In this document: positions 23,345-34,446 of the stretch, one piece after another | Layout of the letters: the number at the start of each line of letters is the position of its first letter | How positions within the stretch are numbered: position 1 is the stretch's first letter | Assembly (NCBI RefSeq): GCF_040712315.1 | Contig: NC_134015.1 | Span: forward strand, 3,694,445-3,758,444 | Source: Castanea sativa | Taxonomy: Eukaryota > Streptophyta > Magnoliopsida > Fagales > Fagaceae | Length of the DNA stretch: 64,000 nucleotides | Direction: 5' to 3' | Position numbers and translations under genes: made by a program | The notes under the pieces: model-generated | Told to the model about the DNA's origin: nothing | The model's database searches: none | Seen by the model: the letters and a program-made list of their open reading frames with translations, nothing else

Positions 23345-24325
23345 GAGCATCCACAGCCGAGCATGGGTATGCCAAATGCAAGATGAATTTAGAATAAAGG
23401 CACCAAAAACCCCCCACAATTGGGCTTGTAAAAAGCAAGTATTGCAAAAAATTTTGCAATACTGCTACAATGCAATTCTACCTTTAGAATTGCATTGTAG
23501 CAGTATTGTAAAAAGAAAAATAATATTTAATTTTACCCATGACCGAACTTTCTCTCTCCTCTCCCTCATCATTTCTGTTCTCTTCTCTCTTTTCCTTCTC
23601 TCTTTCTCATCTGATCTCTCCTCTCTTCGGAGCCAAACACCATCCCCCTCCCAACATCAACATCACACATCACAGTGGTTCATTTTTTCTGGTGGGTTGC
23701 AATCTGGCAGGTTCTGTGGTCTTTTTTTGTTGTTGTTGTTGTTGTTGTTGTGACCGGTGCTTAAAGGAAGAGGTGGGTATGGCTAAAGTGGGTTGCGGGT
23801 CACGGAGATCGGAGTGGGCTGAAGTGGGTTGCAAGTATGGCTGAAGTGGGTCACGGCATGGGTCATAGAGATCGGTGTGGGTCACGGAGATCGGCGTGGG
23901 TCACGGCGAGGTCAATGTTTCTGGGTTTCTGTTGTGAGGCTGGGTTTCTGTTAGTGAGTTTAGTGTTGCTGGGTTTCTGTTGTGACGTTGGTTTTTTTTT
24001 TTTTTTTAATATGAGTTTTTGTTCCGGTGGGATTTTGGTGGGCAGTGGGCAGTGGTGGCGTGGTGGGCATGGTGGAGGCGCGGTGGTGGTGGTTGGGCAG
24101 TAGAGGCATGGTGATAGAGGTTGAGGGAAGGTGGAGGAGAAAATTGGAAAAAAAATAAAAAATGAAAAATATATTTTATTGCGTAGATATATTATTTTAA
24201 TGAGTAGAATAGGAAAATAAAAGTTGGGTTGCTGGAGGTATTGTAAAATGGTATGGTATTAATGATAAAGTGGCTTTTTGGGATGGTAAAATAGGATAAG
24301 ATTGGAATTCTGGCTGTGGATGCTC
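23345..24325. mobile_element. PIF/Harbinger-like non-autonomous element (981 bp), copy 2
   Basis: Same element and same site as 10563-11519, duplicated with the block. TAA flanks at 23342-23344 and 24326-24328; TIR GAGCATCCACAGCC. It differs by a GTT microsatellite (23728-23751) and an extra GTGGGCATG unit. Confidence 0.88.
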
Positions 24326-25101
24326 TAAGACTCATGGTTAATGGTAGATTCACTTGACTATTTAGTCCTTATAACATTTTAAAATAAATAAATGAAACCT
24401 TTTAGAATCATGTTTGATTTTTATTAATGTTGGCAATAAAATCATGATCTACATGTATACTTTTTTGTCCAAAGAATTGAGAATTCTTCTCTAACACAGA
24501 TTAAATGTTGGTGAACTCTATAGGAAATGATAATCTCCATTCAATATATACCCATTGCATAATTTGGATTGACCATTAGGTTTAGAAGTATATTCAAATG
24601 TAGTGTCATTCAGAATTTTAAATGATGTGATAATATGCGTATTGTTAAATATATAAATAAAATTTTAATTGTAAAATGGATTTTTTTTTTTTTTTTTATA
24701 AATGTAAAATGGATTCTTTTTCTCGATTCCAAGTGAAATAGAGAGTCCATGCCCAAAAATAACACAAATCTTGTATTAAAATTCGGAAGGATACCCTAAT
24801 TAGTAGTTGACTTCAATATTTAAAATCGTGGCATGTTTCATAATGTGGACAACTTCGGACTACTATAGAATTATTAGATATTATGCATGGACCAAATCGA
24901 AGATAAATGTTGTAAAGCAAAAAGAAAGAAACAATATATCGCTAATAAATTATTCTTTCTATTTTCAATTCTCAAAACAGTATTTGAACAAGCTTGGAAC
25001 TGCATCTCCATTCCCATGCAGGGACTAATAACCTCATAGATTCTCAAATCTCAAAAAAAAAATTAAAAAAAAAAATTTAAACACCATCTTTACAAGATAA
25101 C

Positions 25102-25219
25102 CTAGAGCAAATTCAAGAGATTGTTTGCTATAAGATAAGAAACATAAGCATCATATATAAATGGCATACTTGACCTATTCATGTGAAAAAAACCTTAGCA
25201 CCCCAGTAAGAGAAAGTAA
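25102..25219 (-). pseudogene. Exonuclease-like fragment 2 (C-terminus only)
   Basis: Same C-terminal remnant as fragment 1, cut at the same MITE border (TAA 25217-25219). The MITE remnant follows at 25220 to about 25580 and then joins the next unit. Confidence 0.8.
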
Positions 25220-25825
25220 GGTTACGTTTCTAGTTTTTGTTTTCTATTTTCAAAAATTTGTTTTTGGGGATATAAAGAAAAAATAATTTTCTTATATTTT
25301 TAAAATAAAAAACATGTTTGGTTAGTTGAAATTAAAAAAAATTGTTTTTTGAAGAAAAAAATAGAAAATATATTGTTACTAGGATTTGAAATCTAACACT
25401 AACTCACTAAATGAGATAGATTTATTAAATTAAATGCGCATTTTCATTGACTTTTGAAAACTAGAAACTGAAAGCAACCTTTTGCATGTTTTCAGCTTCC
25501 TTTACAAATTGAGTTTTAAAAACAGTTTTTGTTTTCTGTTTATTTGGGGTTGCCAAACAAGTTTTTTAGTCTCAAAAAAATAGAAAATAGCATAAATCAT
25601 AAATTTTTATTGTCAAAATTATAGAAAATAGCATAAATCATAAATTTAATCTCTAGGGAGCAACTATATATTTTTAAATTAACATAATTTTTTTAAAAAA
25701 ATAGCATAAATCATTCCATAAATGCTAGAATAGATTTTCTTCTTTTCCTTTTTTTTTTTCCCTTACTTTTGTGGGTATTAAGAAACTTACAGTTGATCAT
25801 GGAGGCAATGACATAATAGATAATA

Positions 25826-26111
25826 GGATAAACTATAAATTTGGTCTCTATCCTTTATACTAAATGTCAATTTGGTTCCTAACCTTTCAACTGTGTCAAT
25901 TTGGTCCTTAACCTTTTTAGTACCACGTCAATTTAGTCCCTACCGTTATCCCATGGATGGAAAAATCTAATTTTTCAAATGGAATAGTAAAGAATTATTT
26001 TCCATGCCACATCAACTACTAATTGTACTGCCATGTCAAATTAAAAAAAAAAAAAAAAAATCTGCACACAATCGAATTCATCTCATAAATAATTCTAAAA
26101 TCCCTAAAAAG

Positions 26112-26195
<84 letters not shown>

Positions 26196-27025
26196 ATACA
26201 TTTCCATAGCAACCAAATATCACAAGGAAAGAATATTGCAGTAAAATTTTACATCATTATTGCATTTGAAGAAATATAACCTTCAGGTCTGTCCTTTTGC
26301 CCATTAAATTAAAATAAAATAAAAAGTCTTTCCTTAGGTGCATGAGAGTCCTTCTCCAAGACCATTGGTCTTTCTTAATTGACCATACACTATCCCATAC
26401 TTTTTTCTTGGCCAAGAACAAAGGTTTTGGTTGATTCAGTGACTTTGGTTCCATTAACTCCAGTAGCACAACAGGTGTATTTTGTGGCCCATGCGGTTCT
26501 TCTCCCATGATTGTTGTCTTTCCAATGTTGACCCTAGATTGCCAATATGGATCATAATTGTCTTACTGAATTTGGTCTTGTGTCTCTCATTTTGGGCTAG
26601 AGGGTCCTCCCCCATTGCTATTGACCTTTCAAAGTTGATCCCAGAAATCACGGGATAGAGAGAACAAACCTGCTGCTGCTAAAAATGTTGTCTACAACTT
26701 GATCTTGACCCAAGTGAGAGTGAGAGTGAGGGTGAGGGATATGAATCTAGCGAGAGAGGAAGTTAAGGATTTCGGTTTTTTCCCAAATTTGATCTCAATG
26801 TTTTGATTTTTTTTTTTTTTAATTTGATCTGGTTGTACAAATAGCAATTGATGTGGTATGGAAAATAATTTTTTGCTATTCAATTTGACACATCAGATTG
26901 GAATAACTGAAGGACTAAATTGACATAGTAGTCTAAAGGTTAAGGACTAAATTGATACAATTAAAAGGTTAGAGATTAAATTAACATTTAGCATAAAGGA
27001 TAAGGATCAACTTTGTAATTTAGCC
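25826..27025. mobile_element. Mutator-like element with long TIRs (1200 bp), copy 2
   Basis: Flanked by TAGATAATA at 25817-25825 and 27026-27034. Same ends and site as copy 1. The CT tract has grown to 26116-26193, explaining most of the size difference. No transposase seen. Confidence 0.85.
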
Positions 27026-27775
27026 TAGATAATATTTAGTCGGAACATGAAATATGTTATGACAAGAAATCTAGAGTTATGGGTACGTAGTGGGTACTAG
27101 TTAAAATAATTGATAAAATATCTTGTTGTCAAATAATAATCTTGGAATAAAATCGTGTCAACCCTAAGAGAGAGATTATGTATCTTATTCTGGTAAGAAT
27201 TTAATTTCTTAGGGAAAAAAAGAAAAAGAAAAAAAGCCTTAGAGAACTTATTCTGGCAAGAATCTAATTTCTTAAAATTCATTTTTATTGCAAATTAATA
27301 ACTCACTCCAGGGGAACAATAAAAGTTACCAGTGCTTCTTAAAATAAAAAAAAAAAAAAAAAGAAAGAAAAAAACAGAAAACAAATTCCCAATGAACGTT
27401 TTCTCAAAAAAAGGGAAAAAAAAAAAATGCTTTCCCAATGCATACAGTGGCAACTGGCAAGATTAAAATTTAAATGCTTTCAATTTATTTATTTATTTTT
27501 GAGAAGTTGCTTTCAATTTATTTTGGAAAGGAATCCAATATAGGATAGATAATCCAGTAATTTGGAAATATACTTGGTAACATGGTTGGGACCATTTCAT
27601 TTACATTAAATAGTATATTTTATTTGAAAACAACATAAATGCACCTCACATTTATGTTAAGAAATACAATTTGTGTATCCATTTTTTATTTGCATGCCGA
27701 CATTTTCAGAAGGCATATTGTTGTGGTATATACATTTATAGATATTCGGAGTAATCATTCATAAGCAATTTTGAT

Positions 27776-28190
27776 TATAAATAGACCCACTTCAACCTTT
27801 TCATTCATTAGAAATTTTATTTATTTATTGATGTAGCCCCATGAGATTGTGTGTTAGATGATATTGATCTATCGGATCAGTGATTTATCAGATTTGAATA
27901 TTATGATTAGGTTGAAGACACTTTGGGTAATGCATGAATATAGCCTGATTCATCTTCAATCAGGTAATTAGTTTATCTTGATTTCTACTTCTTTATATGA
28001 CAATAAATATTAAGCCATGTCTTTCTCACTCTTTATGTTTGAATTTTCGATTGCAGATTGAGTTTGACAATTTAAATAATCCATTAAGGAACTCTAGAAT
28101 CTCCACCTTCTACTACCAATCACAATCACTTATGCAGTGCAACTACCTTGCAAGACATAGCAATGCTCATGAATGAAAATCGAATAATTT
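27776..28190 (+). ncRNA. Module M4: putative spliced transcript with hairpin
   Basis: TATAAATAG at 27776-27784; arms TTGAAGA and TCTTCAA kept; donor CAG/GTAATT at 27963/27964; acceptor TTGCAG ending at 28056. Unlike M2, exon 2 is complete because the RPL10a junction is absent here. It lies upstream of, and converges with, the intact exonuclease gene once the LTR insertions are removed. Confidence 0.42.
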
Positions 28191-29289
28191 ATACTGTGTA
28201 TAAGAAACAGTTTCTGCAAATGTATTTGTTAAAATTTTCATGTCAACTTTTTGTTTTGTCAGCCTGTTTTGACTTGTAGTTAATGGATTTGGAATGGCGA
28301 TGTTGAGTTTGTACTTTGTAAGGCTGTAAGCTATATATGGGTGCGGCTAATAATGGTTTGATTTCATAGTCAACTTGTCTCCTGTATGAAACCCAGATTA
28401 TAAACAATGTTGCTTCTTTTAATTGTGCTCTCTATTAAAGTAGTATCGCTTTTTACCCATATAAAATTGGATAACTTGGAACTACTAAACTACAATCCTT
28501 TTTGTTTTTATAGCCATGACATAGGTTTTTTTTGTTTTTGTATATAGACCCATACTTTGACTCTCTCTCTCTCTCTCTCTCAATTATTATAATAAGTAAA
28601 AGATGGAGATTCAAACGGTGAGTTTCTCTTGATAAATCAATTATTATAATAAGCAAAAGATGAGAGATTTAAACTGTGATTCTCCTTATAAAGGACACCA
28701 AATAATGCCACTAAATTATAAAACTCTTAACAGATAACTCTCTCTTTTATGTTTCTATTAAATTCATTGCTGGTTTTAATAAGCAAACTATTGAAGATTT
28801 TTTTTTTTTTGAGTAAAATCTATTGAAGAAATTTATTTATAATAATTTGATACTGTATGTCAACAGATTCTCAAAAGATATGTATTTTACACATCAATAA
28901 AAAAATTTACATAAAATTAAATACTATTCCGCCTATACGTAATTAGAAAATTTAAAACACAGCGATTATATGTATAAAAAAAAATAAAAAAAATAAAAAA
29001 CTACATTAAATTACTGGAAGTGTACACGTATTTTACCTTATAAAATAATGTCACCACCAGGAAAATATCAAGTGAAAAACTTTAGTACTAACTAGCCCAA
29101 AAAAAAAAAAAAAACTAGCAGTGACTCGCAAGATGGGCAGAAGATGTTTATTTTGAACAATACTTTGGTTTTTCTAAGATCTGCACGAACCCAAAAATAC
29201 ATATTGGTTGAAGCAGCTTAATTTACTTGAGCCCAACCGAATATAATCTGTTGTGAACAAACCCAGGTTTAATCAAATCATTGAAATTT
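28191..29289. other. Spacer between M4 and the LTR insertion
   Basis: AT-rich with no supported gene. It holds a short CT tract (28559-28581) and a 22-bp poly(A)-type insertion (28798-28819) with 10-bp flanks. Weakly similar to 59460-60110. Confidence 0.5.
28798..28819 (-). mobile_element. Ultra-short poly(A) retroposon insertion (22 bp)
   Basis: On the minus strand it reads ATTTTACTC plus a run of A, flanked by CTATTGAAGA at 28788-28797 and 28820-28829. The body matches the insert at 63116-63140 (TTTACTC plus A). Confidence 0.6.
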
Positions 29290-29294
29290 ATAGT

Positions 29295-29331
29295 TGTAGG
29301 GACATTGGGCCTAGTAATTTATGAAGGGTGG
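29295..29331 (+). mobile_element. Solo LTR C, left piece
   Basis: Begins TGTAGGGACATTGGG after the target duplication ATAGT (29290-29294). It is interrupted by element B after GGTGG (29327-29331) and resumes at 40787. Confidence 0.85.
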
Positions 29332-30434
29332 TTTAGACAACTAAATTTCTTAGTTCGAAATAAATCAAACAAGTAAAATAGTTTCACAAATGCGAATTTG
29401 TATTGATGAATATGTGGTACAATTCTCTGTAATTACAAAAGAGTGATCCTCTGATTCGATCTCCTTGAAAGATTTGTTGATTGGAATTGTGATAATGTGA
29501 TTTTGATTTGAACACAAGATATCCTTCAATTTGGCTGAGGAATGGATCGAAGATCTTTGAAACGGAATTACAACGAATCTCTGGCTATGAGCTTGTTAGA
29601 AATTCTTTGTTCTTCTTGTTCTTCGTGTTCTTCATGTTTGGAGGTTTGTGGTGGAAGTTCTTCGGTGCTTTAGTGGCTTGATTCCGTAGAGCTTCGTTGA
29701 TTTATGGTGTGTTGAGGTTCCTAGAGGCTTTTGAGCTTTGATTCTAGTGAACTTTGAGATTTATGAATATGATTTGGATTATTCCTCTTCGATTATTCTT
29801 CATATTTGAAGGTTTGTGGTGAAAGTTCTTCGGGGCTTTGGAGGCTTGAATCCGTAGAGCTACACCAATTTGTGGTTTGTTGAGGTTTCTGGAGGCTTTT
29901 GAGCTTGATTCCAGTGACCTTTGAGACTTGGATGAGTAGTTTGGATGATTTTGCTTCAAATGTTGTCTATATTCGAGGTTGAAGTTCTTGAAATTCTTGG
30001 AGGCTTTGGGGTTTGATTCCGGCAGAGCTTCTGGATTTCTGAACTCAAGATATCTTCTTCCTTCTGTCCTGTCCTCCTAAATGTCTCAAGAAGGCTTCTA
30101 TTTATAGGAGTTTAGGGGTGGGTGAGCGACACGTGGTAGAGTCTGATTGGTGACACATGTCACAGCCTGATTGGTCCACTTATATCGTCGCTTGCACGTG
30201 CTAAATTGCTTGTGTCATCACTTACACGTACAGGGCTGCTTGTGTCATTGCTTACACATGCTGATGCAGTTTCATGCCTTTATTTCAATGACACTTGGCA
30301 AATTTCTATTGGTTTCTGAATAGTGATGGCAAAACCTAGCAGCAGTACGTGACGCTTTGTAATTGGTTGTATTTTATGGATTTGGTAGTATGATGTGTCA
30401 ACTTGTGATAGGTTGGGAATTTTCCCTCTCTACA
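29332..30434 (-). mobile_element. 3' LTR of element B (1103 bp)
   Basis: Aligns with 39617-40781, with roughly 3 percent differences in the part compared by eye. It starts TTTAGAC where the partner has TGTAGAC, and ends CTCTACA. On the minus strand a TATA box CTATAAATAG lies at about 30098-30108. It has three copies of a 30-bp unit (30178-30266) where the partner LTR has five, which accounts for the 62-bp length difference. Degenerate repeats of about 115 bp (GAAGTTCTTCGG, GGCTTGATTCCG) fill 29640-30020. Confidence 0.92.
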
Positions 30435-30447
30435 AATGCCCCCTCGA
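30435..30447 (-). promoter_or_regulatory. Polypurine-tract-like site of element B
   Basis: The minus strand reads TCGAGGGGGCATT directly before the 3' LTR, the expected place for the primer of plus-strand synthesis. Short and imperfect. Confidence 0.5.
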
Positions 30448-33400
30448 GACTCGTTCATGCACACAGTTTTGGAGTGTGGTGAGTGAATAAGTCTTGAAAG
30501 AAAATGGATTTTTATACTTGACTCTTCTAGTAAAATAGTTGAAGGTGGTGGAGCTTTTAACAGGATGAAGTAATTTCAGAAAAGTAGACCTACCCATATG
30601 AAAGGCTTTGATGAGACCGAGAAGGGGTCTACGAGTATTTGAATGTACTCGCGTGACCGAGCTTTCTCAGTAGAGGTTAAGTCGAAGTAATTTCAACAGA
30701 GTGTTTAATGGTACTTGGAGTGGGTTGGTGGGGCTGAAAGTTATTTGCAAGAAGTTGGATGTACTTACAAGATTGAAACATTTCGATAGAGGTTAAGCTG
30801 AGGTAATTTTAGAAGAGTATTTTAGATCATTGGTGGCGATCATAGGGTGTTGAAGATGGAGAAGAGGTGAGAATGTTAGCTGGGTACAGCATGCAGAGGT
30901 CTGGAGCTAGCCTCTTATTTTTAAGAACTTCTGGTGAAGTTATATCTGAAGGGTATGCTTCGGATCACAGAGAGAACATGTGGGAGTGTGGTTGAATGCG
31001 CGTGTGTTATTGCATCACTCAAGTTAAGTTGAGGTAATTTCAAAAGGGATTCTGGGTTTGTTGGTGGTGGTGGTGAAGAAGATGGTGATGAAGCAAAGTG
31101 AATGGGTGAAACATATGACACCATGGCCTTGACCCTGCATGTTGGGGACTCTCTGGCGTAGATGTCTCTGGGAAGTACACCTTGAGATGTGGGACTGGCT
31201 GCATGCTGAATGAGGTCCGACAGCAAGTCGTTGAATGCGTTTGTGTAACTGGACCATGCTGACGGACATTAAGTTGAAGTAATTTCAGAAGTATATTTTC
31301 TGAAATTCTTCAAGCTGATCTTAAGTTGGAGTAATTCCAGAAAGTGTGTTTTGAGGTACCAACAATGATGACCTTTGGGCTCCGCATTGGTGGAAACATG
31401 GAATGAGGCTTTGGCGACCATTCGCCGACACCAAAGGCTAATTTCTGATGAGCTGGTACCTTGGAGGTCATCATAAGTTTTGGATGGGAGACAATTTGTA
31501 GGAAACCCCAACACTTTTTACCACCTTCACCTAATACAACTTTGTTGGGAAAGCACAACAAATGAAAGGTGGAGTTAACTTGTGATCCTGGTTTTAGAAA
31601 CCAGCCAAGTTGCTGTTTGCTCTGAACTACTGCTTCTGATGGGAGACCAAACAGTTGGAGAGAGACTACGGAAGCCCTGATCTTAGGAACGGGTGTCTCT
31701 GCTGGACTTAGATTTCCTGGCCAACCAAGTCCAAGGAAGCATGGAAGGTCGATGCAGACCTTGTTATGAGTAACTTTATGAACAAATGTGGTCGTTAAGT
31801 AGGGAAACAAAATTTGTTTGAATCCTAAAACAACGATGATGTTGTGAGAAGGGTTTCTACTGAACCATGAGAGAGTTGATTTCAAATTGATTATGAAGCG
31901 ATTTTGGTTGCTAGGTGTTGAGAATGACGAGGCCATAGTGAGAACTGGCTGTGAGAAGGAGGAATTGAAAATTTGAAAGAAGTAAACCTTCATTTCATGA
32001 TTCAGTGTGTTTTTCTTGATGAGTTTTTGATGAATCCGACCATTCTATTTATAGCGGAGAGATAAAGAACGGTAGTTGGGGAGTTGAGAATGGCGGACGA
32101 GACTTTTTGGTGAGAATGGTGGACGAGAACGGTAGGCACTGAATGGGAATGTTAGGTTGGAGACTGGTAGGCACCGACGGAAATAGTAGGCTGAAGTAGT
32201 GACCCAATGTAATTTTAATTTTGAGACATACTTGTGAGAGTTCGTCTGTTCGTTGAAAGGGGAGCCTTGATCAAGTCTGGAGGATAATCTTGAGGGAATC
32301 CAGACCAAATGGATGGATCTCAAATTATGATTTTGAGAGCTTAAATTTTGGACACCGCTAGTACTTTGGAGAAGTGGGTCAGATTGGTAGTTTCTAAGTC
32401 CAAAACAAATACGTAGATTTCAAAATCAAAATCTTGGTGAAAACCTGATAGGACAAGCTTTACTTGACCATCTTGATTTTCGGTCAAAGTTTACATCAAA
32501 GCCAATAGTTGTAGAATCACACTATTTGAGCAATTTTGGATTCTCAAATGAATAAATAGACCCCAAAATTGGAATGTGCGTGAAAAATTGAGCAAGACAG
32601 GTCCATCTCAAAAATTTTGACTTTTGGTCAAGATTTGTGGAAAAGTCAACTTTTTAGAAATTGGACTGTTGTGCAATTTTCAAGTCTCGGTTGAAGAACA
32701 GATCCTAAAATTGGAAAGTATGCGAAAAACTGAGTGGGACAGGTCCATCTCAAAAAATTTTGACTTTTGGGTCAAGATTTGTGGAAAAGTCAACCTTTTA
32801 GAAATTGGACTGTTGTGCAATTTTCAAGTCTCGGTTGAAGAAACAGATCCAAAAATTGGAAAGTACGCGAAAAACTGAGTGGGACAGGTCCATCTCAAAA
32901 ATTTTGACTTTTTGGTTAAAGTCAAAGTCCAACTTGTCAAAGCATTTTTTTTTTTCCTTCCAGGCGGTCCGATCCGGTTCGGTTGTCCAAGTTGGTCTGG
33001 GTCAAACCGGTTCGTAAAGGATGACGTCATCAGTGACGTCATACGCCTACACCTGGCGCGTGTGATGCGTGTGAAGCATGTGGGGGAGACGAGCCGGCGC
33101 GTGTAGGTGTGTGGAAGGCGAGTGTGGCGCGTGGGAGCGCGTGTTCGTTCGTCAGAGCTTCTGGCGGCGCATGGCATGGCCTTTGAACCTAAAATTTTTA
33201 GGTTTTGTAGATCTAAGGCCGTTGAAGAGCCCTGTATGGTCAGTTTTGTGAAATTGTGCACAGATTTGCACAGTTTTGAGGGACTAAACCGGTGGTCATC
33301 GCAAGCTTGTGGCAGCGCGTGGTGGCGCGTGGTTGATTGTTTGGACCTAAAAATTTCAAGTTTTGTAGGTCGAAGGCCGATAGCTCTAATGGTGGCATCA

Positions 33401-34446
33401 GTTTTGTAAAATTGTTCTCAAATTTGCGCAAATTTGCATGAGAAACCCGCGGATCACTGAGAATTTGTGGCCATATGTGGCAGCGCGTGGCCTGGTATCT
33501 GGGCCTGAAATTTTCAAGTTTGGTGGATCGAAGGTTGTAGAAGACTCCTGTGGGTTGATTTTTATGTCATCTTGTTAGAGGATTCAAAAATTTGGAAGAG
33601 AAGCCAACATGCATTTTTGGACTTTGTTGCTATCTTCTTGTTTGTTCGAAGTCCTTAGAGGATTTTTGTAGCATCTTGTCAGAGGATTTAGAAATTCATA
33701 AGAGGAGACAGCGGGCATTGTTGGATTGGTTGCCATTTTCTTGTTTATTCGAAGTCCTCAGAAGATTTTTGTGGCATCTTGTCAGAGGATTTAGAAATTC
33801 AGAAGAGGAGACGGTGGGCATTGTTGGACTGGTTGCCATCTTAATCTTCTCTGTTCTAACAGTGTTTGACATCTCGAGTTTTCAAGGTTGGTGACACAGT
33901 CAGTTTGAACAGTAAATAATGCTAGAGATACAAATAATTTTACAAACTGCTAATGTAGTGGGTAGTTGTTGGTATATAAACAGTGATATTAATGGTAGGC
34001 TTAGATACAAACCAACAAAAGGTTGACCACATCAAAAAATGTTGTAAAATAATTTGTGACGGTAGCATTACTCTTGAACAATATGTAGACTAGAACTTCA
34101 TCGCAAGTCTAATGCAATAAATTCTTTCTGACAACGTGATCTTCTTATGGGTACGAAGTGCAGTATTTTTTTTTTTTTTTTTTTTTTTTGGACTTTGAAT
34201 GCCTTTGAGTTGCAAAATCTGACTTCAAATAATATTTGTTTGGTGGCAGCGTTTTAATGGCTTGCCAAGTCTCTTTCTTTTTTTGTCTGTTATCTCAGAA
34301 GTTTTCTATATAAAGCCACCCAGGGGCTTGCATGAAGGCATAATCTTCTGAGTAACGTAATACAAGTGTAGAGATTTTTTTTTTCAATTATTTAGTTATT
34401 TTTTTTCACTTTTTGATTGATTTTTTTGATTTACTTTTTTTTTTCT
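30448..34446. other. Long non-coding internal region of element B
   Basis: About 4 kb without a recognised protein. A word close to TTAAGTTGAAGTAATTTCAG recurs at about 30562, 30677, 30793, 31022, 31269 and 31321. A 142-145-bp tandem repeat starts at 32596, 32738 and 32883 (GACAGGTCCATCTCAAAA). A degenerate repeat of about 170 bp with GGCAGCGCGTGG lies at 33150-33560, and a ~118-bp repeat (TTCGAAGTCCT, ATCTTGTCAGAGGA) at 33637-33830. Such arrays resemble the 3' region of Tat elements. A 227-codon minus-strand frame (31310-31993) in the gag direction matches nothing I know. Confidence 0.7.
32596..32905. repeat. Tandem repeat, ~143-bp unit, two full copies
   Basis: GACAGGTCCATCTCAAAA occurs at 32596, 32738 and 32883; the intervening units (GGAAAAGTCAAC, TAGAAATTGGACTGTTG, TCTCGGTTGAAG) are nearly identical. 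Confidence 0.9.

Larger units (their letters stand above)
18838..28094. repeat. Segmental duplication, copy 2
   Basis: The left part 18838-20860 matches 47268-49540. The part from 20864 matches both copy 1 (8122-15217) and, up to about 25570, copy 3 (49510-53660). Copies 1 and 2 share the 957/981-bp MITE, the 17-bp retroposon and the SINE fragment, all absent in copy 3. The block carries a solo LTR, M3, exonuclease fragment 2, the Mutator-like element and the start of M4. Homology to copy 1 ends at the RPL10a breakpoint, but module M4 simply continues. Confidence 0.92.

Noticed and set aside
26004..26279. ORFs encoding long Ser-Leu or Arg-Glu runs
   Set aside because: Pure products of the CT/GA microsatellite; the same applies at 49816-50052 and 46440-46613.
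34166..34190. Poly(T) run as a retroposon tail
   Set aside because: No flanking direct repeat of useful length was found.
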